From Terriglobia bacterium (lineage in GTDB: Bacteria; Acidobacteriota; Terriglobia; Terriglobales; Acidobacteriaceae): a stretch of DNA of 45,426 nucleotides. Each line of letters opens with the position of its first letter. Within the stretch, counting starts at the first letter, position 1. The notes under the pieces are model-generated. The model did no database searches. It saw only the letters and a program-made list of their open reading frames with translations, and was not told the DNA's origin. This document shows, one piece after another, positions 41,120-45,426 of this stretch. The DNA lies in the NCBI GenBank assembly GCA_020072585.1, contig JAIQGL010000006.1:165808-211233 (forward strand). Direction: 5' to 3'. The translations under genes and the position numbers were made by a program.

Positions 41120-41647
41120 CTACTTCGTCGGCTCCATCTGTAACGCATCATTGAAACGGTTGAAATAGTTGAACAGCCCAATCGCGGCCAGCAGCTCTAC
41201 AACTTCGCCCTCGTCAAAGTGCCGCCGCAGCTCGCTCCAGAGCTGGTCATCCACGGTATGCGCGTCGCGGGTAACGCGTTCGGCCAGCCGCAGCGCGGCT
41301 TTTTCTTTTTCCGTGAAGTCGTCGCGTTGCTCAAAGTTGGCCAGGTCCTTGATCTGATCGTCCGTCCAGCCATGCCGTCTTGCCAAGACGGTGTGTGACG
41401 CCAGTCAATACTCGCAACGGTTGATCTGCGTGGTGCGGACGATGATCAGCTCTTTCAGCTTTGCCGGGACCGTCCCGGTTTCCATCACGGCGCGGAAATG
41501 CGCCACCATGGTCCGCATGATCTCGGGCCGGTGCGCAACCGTGCGAAACATGTTGGGGATATTGCCGCGCACTTTCATGAAGTGGTCATAAACTTCAGCC
41601 ACTTCCGGCGGGGCCGCTGCTCGATCAACGCGTGAGATTCTGGGCAT
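41120..41647 (-). CDS. AhpD/CMD-family protein, candidate selenoprotein (in-frame TGA = Sec)
   Basis: The frame runs from ATG 41647 to 41120 with one in-frame TGA at 41407-41405. Upstream: M-P-R-I-S-R-V-D-R-A-A, L-K-E-L-I-I-V-R-T, then N-R-C-E-Y; downstream: L-A-S-H-T-V-L-A-R-R-H-G-W-T, ending F-N-Y-F-N-R-F-N-D-A-L. Both parts are normal AhpD-like carboxymuconolactone-decarboxylase-family sequence, and TGA stands at the second cysteine of C-x-x-C. Read as selenocysteine it gives 175 aa with C-E-Y-U. A hairpin 13 nt later fits a SECIS. Such proteins reduce peroxides or act on redox substrates. Alternative: a pseudogene by one nonsense change. It follows the RsbV-like gene on the same strand. 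Confidence 0.7.
41375..41391 (-). promoter_or_regulatory. Candidate bacterial SECIS hairpin
   Basis: On the minus strand CCGTCTT-GGC-AAGACGG forms a perfect 7-bp stem with loop GGC. 13 nt separate the TGA from the stem and 20 nt from the loop, inside the range of bacterial SECIS elements (about 16-37 nt), and the loop starts with G as required. It lies in coding sequence, as expected for bacteria. Confidence 0.6.
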
Positions 41648-41660
41648 GGGATACCGTCGG

Positions 41661-41689
41661 CAGACGAGCGGGAGCCCGCCTGCCGTCTG
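41661..41689 (-). terminator. Hairpin between RsbV-like and AhpD-like genes
   Basis: CAGACG (41661-41666) pairs with CGTCTG (41684-41689), with an inner CGGG/CCCG stem. It lacks a U-tract, so it may be a weak terminator or processing site. Confidence 0.4.
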
Positions 41690-41694
41690 GCTGT

Positions 41695-42042
41695 TTACTT
41701 GGTGAATGATTGAATGGCTGCTGCTTCATCGTCCTTGATGTCAAAGACGGTATAGAGCTTGGTGATCTGCAGCAGGTCATGGACTTTCTTGGTAAGGTTC
41801 AGCAGTTTCAGTTCGCCGCCTTCACGCCGCACGGCGGTAAATGCGCTCACCAATTCGCCAATGCCCGAGCTGTCGATATACGTAACATCGCCCAGGTTCA
41901 GCAGGATCTTTTTCTGCCCTTTGCCCACCAGGTCGCGGATGCTGTCACGCAGTACCACGCTGCCCTCTCCCAGGGTGATGCGGCCGCTCATGTCCACAAC
42001 GGTGACGCCGTCCACTTGCCGATTGCTTGCTTTCATGCTCAC
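41695..42042 (-). CDS. STAS-domain anti-sigma-factor antagonist (RsbV/SpoIIAA-like)
   Basis: This 115-aa protein is one STAS domain with the phosphorylatable motif Y-I-D-S-S-G-I-G-E-L. In partner switching, dephosphorylated antagonist binds the kinase and frees a sigma factor or other target. It begins at GTG 42042, overlapping the stop of the RsbW-like gene by 4 bp; GGAGG lies 9 nt upstream. Partner of the adjacent kinase and of the phosphatase two genes upstream. Confidence 0.93.
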   Translation of the reverse strand: MSMKASNRQVDGVTVVDMSGRITLGEGSVVLRDSIRDLVGKGQKKILLNLGDVTYIDSSGIGELVSAFTAVRREGGELKLLNLTKKVHDLLQITKLYTVFDIKDDEAAAIQSFTK

Positions 42043-42485
42043 TGTGCTTCCTCCTCCTTGGCATTTGCCGCGTTGCGGCCGGTATGCTTGATCAATGTGA
42101 CTTCTGTCCCCGGGTTCGTGTTCCGGATCTTCACTTCGTCCATGAAAGCACGAATCAGAAAAATCCCACGCCCTGAGCCCTTCATCAGGTTTTCCGGGGC
42201 CAGCGGATCAGGCAGGGAGTCCGGGTCCAGTCCCTTGCCTTGATCTGTGATAGTGATGACCAGGGCATCGCGTGTGGTTTCATACGCCACCATAAATCTT
42301 TTTCCCGGATCATAAGCATTGCCGTGCAGTACCGCGTTCACGGCCGCCTCGCGCACTGCCATGGCCACCTGGTACTGCTCGTCTTCGGCCAGTCCCGCGC
42401 GGGCAGCAACCTCTGACGCTTTTTGCTCAGCCTGATTGACGCTTTCCAGGGTTGATTCCAACGTGTAAGAGACCCGATTTGTCAT
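42039..42485 (-). CDS. GHKL-type serine kinase / anti-sigma factor (RsbW/SpoIIAB-like)
   Basis: This ~148-aa protein has the GHKL ATP-binding motifs of RsbW: N-box R-E-A-A-V-N-A-V-L-H-G-N, G1 D-Q-G-K-G-L-D, and G2 K-G-S-G-R-G-I-F-L. It phosphorylates the STAS partner. The start is ATG 42485; a GTG at 42497 is in frame. No sigma-factor gene is adjacent, so it may control something else. Confidence 0.92.
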   Translation of the reverse strand: MTNRVSYTLESTLESVNQAEQKASEVAARAGLAEDEQYQVAMAVREAAVNAVLHGNAYDPGKRFMVAYETTRDALVITITDQGKGLDPDSLPDPLAPENLMKGSGRGIFLIRAFMDEVKIRNTNPGTEVTLIKHTGRNAANAKEEEAQ

Positions 42486-42656
42486 GGGGCGGTTCACTAA
42501 AGTGTTTGTTTTTTACGCGGCCTGGGCGAACACACTTCTGGGTAGAATCTTTAAGTGTGCCTATGCGGGTGGCGAGTTGTCAAACGCAGAATTGCTAAAA
42601 ATCAGCGGCCAACCTTCCTTTTAGCCGCGCTTAGGTAGATAGACGCCAATGATCAT

Positions 42657-43655
42657 TCAGCTTTGCGCTACTCCTTCTGGGACGAACTGCAGGACCATCA
42701 ACGCCTGATCGTCCAGCCGGGGCGATCCCGCGCGGAACGCCAGGACTTCCTTCAGGCACTTCTCCACCAGTTCGTGCGACGCCAGTTCACGGCAGCCCGC
42801 CAGCAGCTTTTCCAATGCAGCCACGCCATATTCTGCGCCGTCAGGGCTTTCAGCTTCAGAAATTCCATCCGTATAGATCACCAGGCTGTCCCCCGGAACA
42901 GCGCGCAAGGATGTGGTGGAAAACTTCTGGTCACAGAACAACCCTACCGGGACGGTGGCCGCTTCAATGGCTTTCACCCCGTGCTGCCCCGCGTGAAACG
43001 GTGCTGGATGGCCGCCATTGCAGATTTCCACGTTGCCGAACTCGTCCGCCTTGCCCACGATCAGCGTTGCGTACTGTGTAGGCAGCGTGCTCTCGCAGAA
43101 CAGCCGGTTGGCGCGCTCCACCAGTTGCTCCAGCGGGAGTCCCATGGGAATCAGCACACGAAACATGGCATGCAGATTGGACATAAGCATGGCTGCGGCA
43201 ACGCCTTTGCCGGAAACATCACCCACCATGAAATAAAGATCTTTGCCATTCTGGACCAGGTCACAATAATCGCCGCTTACCTGACCTGCCGGCTCATAAT
43301 GGTAGGCCACCTTCCATCCGGCGGCTGAAAAGCCCTTTTTGGGCAGCAGACCGGCCTGGATTCTGGCTGCCAGATGCAAATCCTGCTCCAGGGCGCGCTG
43401 TTCAGAGGGCTTAAGGCAGTCCAGGCAGATTGCGGTGAGCGGGTCGGCAAACAGGCGCTCTGCTTCCACTGAGGTCTTGCACACTTCGCAAATGCCGTAA
43501 TTGCCGTGGTCCACGCGTTCCAGCGCGCGGTCCACCTGTTCCAGTAGCTGGAGCAGGTTCGCGGTTTCGCTCCGGGCGACCGCGGTTTCCAGTTTTTGCC
43601 GCCGAACCACCAGTTGGTCGCGCAGCATGTGCAGGTCTGTTACCTGAATACCCAT
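42657..43655 (-). CDS. PP2C-type phosphatase (RsbU/SpoIIE-like) fused to a DksA/TraR zinc finger
   Basis: This 332-aa protein has an N-terminal helical DksA/TraR-like region (1-50), a four-cysteine zinc finger (C56, C59, C77, C80) and a PP2C-type SpoIIE domain from about 115: V-S-G-D-Y-C-D (126-132), V-G-D-V-S-G-K-G (144-151), and D-G-I-S-E-A-E near the C-terminus. RsbU-type enzymes dephosphorylate RsbV; the zinc finger replaces the usual sensor. AGGAGC precedes ATG 43655; an upstream in-frame ATG is unlikely. It heads the partner-switching gene cluster. Confidence 0.92.
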   Translation of the reverse strand: MGIQVTDLHMLRDQLVVRRQKLETAVARSETANLLQLLEQVDRALERVDHGNYGICEVCKTSVEAERLFADPLTAICLDCLKPSEQRALEQDLHLAARIQAGLLPKKGFSAAGWKVAYHYEPAGQVSGDYCDLVQNGKDLYFMVGDVSGKGVAAAMLMSNLHAMFRVLIPMGLPLEQLVERANRLFCESTLPTQYATLIVGKADEFGNVEICNGGHPAPFHAGQHGVKAIEAATVPVGLFCDQKFSTTSLRAVPGDSLVIYTDGISEAESPDGAEYGVAALEKLLAGCRELASHELVEKCLKEVLAFRAGSPRLDDQALMVLQFVPEGVAQS

Positions 43656-43851
43656 AAAAGCTCCTGTTCTAAGGATCATTTTGGCACAATGAAGATTCAG
43701 ATTATTCGCTCTTAGTCTTCGTACGGAAACAGATTAGCTGGGCTCTCCGCCGGGCGCTATCCGTGTTTTGCTATGAAACAAATGCCGGCAAAAACAAGAT
43801 TTGCTCTGGCCACGGCAAACCACATTGGGTATTCTGCATTCATAGGCAATC

Positions 43852-45099
43852 ATGAGGGAAGAAATCGCACTTTCGAGCATTCTTGGCGCGTCTGTCTATG
43901 ACAGCTCCGGCGCATTTGCCGGAAGTGTGCGCGAAGTCGCCATCTTTCCCCAGGAAGATCCCAACCGGATTTCTGATTTCATCGTAAAAACGCGGGAAGG
44001 CGACCGCCTTTTGCCCGCGCGCCAGGTGCACACCGTGATTGGGTCATCCATCCAGATCAACGGCTCTGCGCTGGACTGGGTAGCGCTTTCCAGCTCTGAA
44101 GGCATGTTGCTGCTGGAGCGTGACCTGCTTGACCAGCAGATCATTGATGTCTCAGGCCGCAAAGTCGTCCGCGTGAATGACGTGGATCTTCTCCGTGAGC
44201 AGGTGAATGGCGTTCTTAAGCTGAAAGTCGGCCGGGTCGATATCGGTCTGCGTGGCGCCATCCGCCGTCTGCTCAAGGGCCTTGCTCCCAGCCGCGCCAT
44301 TGAAGCTTTGGCCACCCGCATGCCGGAGAAGTCCATTCCCTGGGAAGCTGTTGACCTGATTGAGACCGATCCTGCGCGCCGCGTGCGGCTCCGTCTGGCT
44401 TACGACCGGCTCTCCAAGCTGCATCCGGCGGATATTGCCGACATTCTGGAAGAACTTGCTCCGGCCGAGCGCGAAGCCGTCTTCGGATCGCTGAATGAAG
44501 AAGTGGCCGCCGAGGCTCTGGAAGAGATTGATCCCAAGATGCAGGTCGAGCTCATGCGGTCCATCGATTCTGACAAGGCCGCTGACATCGTGGAAGAAAT
44601 GGACCCCGATGCCGCCGCCGACCTGCTGGGCGATCTGCCCCAGGAAACCTCAGAAGAGATTCTGGAAGAGATGGAGCCGGAAGAGCGGCAGGAAGTCTCG
44701 GAGCTGCTGGCCTTCCATGAGAACACCGCCGCCGGACGCATGACCACCGACTACATTGCCCTCTCCTCGGAGCACACCGTGGGCGATGCCATTGACCGCC
44801 TGCGCTCGTTTGAAGGCCCGGTGGAAACCGTCAGCACCATTTATCTTGTTGACGCTCATGAAAAGCTCGTCGGCTCCGTTCCCCTGGTCTCACTCGTTCT
44901 CGCTTCCGGAGGCACCCGCCTGGGCACGCTCACCCCGGATCACGTGATCTCCTGTGAAGCCGGCGCGTCAGAAAAAGACGTGGCTGAGATGTTCGACAAG
45001 TACAACCTGCTCACCCTGCCTGTGGTCGACGCAGAACAGCGCCTCACGGGCATCATCACCGCCGATGACATTATCAGTCTGCTAAGAGACAGGCTTTAG
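43852..45099 (+). CDS. MgtE_N-CBS protein with PRC-barrel-like N-terminus, no channel domain
   Basis: This 415-aa protein has PRC-barrel-like repeats (about 1-120), an MgtE intracellular N domain (about 180-290: L-H-P-A-D-I-A-D-I-L-E-E-L, then D-P-D-A-A-A-D-L-L-G-D-L) and two CBS domains (about 300-415, ending G-I-I-T-A-D-D-I-I-S-L). The five-helix MgtE Mg2+ channel is missing. It looks like a cytoplasmic regulatory subunit; such proteins are often found near NRAMP-like transporters in Acidobacteria, but the ones in this window are 20 kb away. A partner may lie right of the window. Confidence 0.88.
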   Translation: MREEIALSSILGASVYDSSGAFAGSVREVAIFPQEDPNRISDFIVKTREGDRLLPARQVHTVIGSSIQINGSALDWVALSSSEGMLLLERDLLDQQIIDVSGRKVVRVNDVDLLREQVNGVLKLKVGRVDIGLRGAIRRLLKGLAPSRAIEALATRMPEKSIPWEAVDLIETDPARRVRLRLAYDRLSKLHPADIADILEELAPAEREAVFGSLNEEVAAEALEEIDPKMQVELMRSIDSDKAADIVEEMDPDAAADLLGDLPQETSEEILEEMEPEERQEVSELLAFHENTAAGRMTTDYIALSSEHTVGDAIDRLRSFEGPVETVSTIYLVDAHEKLVGSVPLVSLVLASGGTRLGTLTPDHVISCEAGASEKDVAEMFDKYNLLTLPVVDAEQRLTGIITADDIISLLRDRL

Positions 45100-45426
45100 G
45101 GTCGATCTGATTGCCCTTTAGTCCGGAAGATGGCCACGGCATTATCCGATTTCAGGGAATCATAGCGGCTCAGCGGTAGCTATTCACTTATAGCAGTTTT
45201 AGTGTTAGCGTAAACCTTTCTGACTCGTCATCCCGTCTATGACGACAACGGCCGGTGTCAAGTCTAAAAAAGACAGACGGGGACATTGCGCTGGAAACGC
45301 AGTCAAGGGCGCCCGCTTTCGGCGTTCATCTTGACCCTTGATGGCGTTTCCAGCGCCCCAGAATCGAGCCGGGTTGGAAGCGAAGCGTCTTTGCTTTTGA
45401 GCTGAGCTTCCAACCTTAGCGGCAAG
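45100..45426. other. Non-coding end of window with two long inverted repeats
   Basis: GCGCTGGAAACGC (45288-45300) pairs with GCGTTTCCAGCGC (45344-45356), with an inner TCAAGGG/CCCTTGA stem; then GGTTGGAAGC (45372-45381) pairs with GCTTCCAACC (45406-45415). GGGGACATT lies just before the first. No gene is seen. It may be a structured RNA, a REP-like element or a mobile-element end cut by the window edge. Confidence 0.6.

Noticed and set aside
41120-41386. Separate short AhpD-like gene starting at TTG 41386
   Set aside because: It begins in the middle of the domain; the frame continues unbroken upstream through the TGA, so one gene is the better reading.

Overview
The window reads as chromosomal DNA of an Acidobacteriota member, probably Terriglobia-like. 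The evidence is gene content: a long FtsX-type permease of the kind expanded in that phylum (795 aa, plus a broken relic elsewhere), a 998-aa TonB-dependent receptor opened by a carboxypeptidase-like repeat, and many short dispersed repeats between genes. There is no rRNA, tRNA, CRISPR array, transposase or prophage block. The phylum call is inference from gene families.

Layout. 0-6.5 kb, minus strand: a partial secreted protein, a multicopper oxidase/Sco pair behind an AraC-type regulator, a secreted protein, a stand-alone B3/B4 tRNA-editing-like domain and a lone nuoB. 6.5-14.7 kb: a Tat-exported amidase, a methyltransferase, the permease, a GT39-like membrane glycosyltransferase, a zinc alcohol dehydrogenase and a VOC protein. 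14.7-16.2 kb: an AT-richer island with repeats and a TIR-domain gene. 16.2-23.9 kb, plus strand: xdhC and mocA-like molybdenum-cofactor genes, a HAD phosphatase, pcaB and a pcaD-pcaC fusion of the beta-ketoadipate pathway, then two tandem NRAMP-like transporters with altered metal-site motifs. 23.9-31.4 kb: MutT, a BtuF-like protein without signal peptide divergent from a NifU/IscU-like scaffold, a secreted protein, a MetE-like methyltransferase and the TonB receptor. 31.5-33.4 kb: two small XRE regulators under a palindromic operator, two tautomerase paralogues and a collapsed permease relic. 33.6-39 kb: secreted genes separated by repeat-rich gaps, including a 69-aa cysteine-rich peptide and a two-gene operon ending in an EF-hand/RTX-like domain. 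39-45.4 kb: an HD hydrolase, a zinc-ribbon XRE regulator, DUF3309 and a helix-hairpin-helix lipoprotein, then a minus-strand partner-switching module (RsbU/RsbW/RsbV-like) followed by an AhpD/CMD-family gene, and an MgtE_N-CBS protein.

The strongest unusual signal is the AhpD/CMD gene at 41120-41647. Its frame is open on both sides of one TGA that sits exactly at the second cysteine of the redox motif (C-E-Y-TGA), and a perfect 7-bp hairpin with a GGC loop follows 13 nt later. This is the layout of a bacterial selenoprotein gene with a SECIS element. Other signals: a conserved hairpin plus 11-bp-repeat element in two intergenic regions; several genes whose only visible upstream signal is a -10 box 6-7 nt before the start codon, suggesting leaderless mRNAs; NRAMP paralogues lacking canonical metal ligands; and structured non-coding stretches at 36.5-36.8 and 45.3-45.4 kb.
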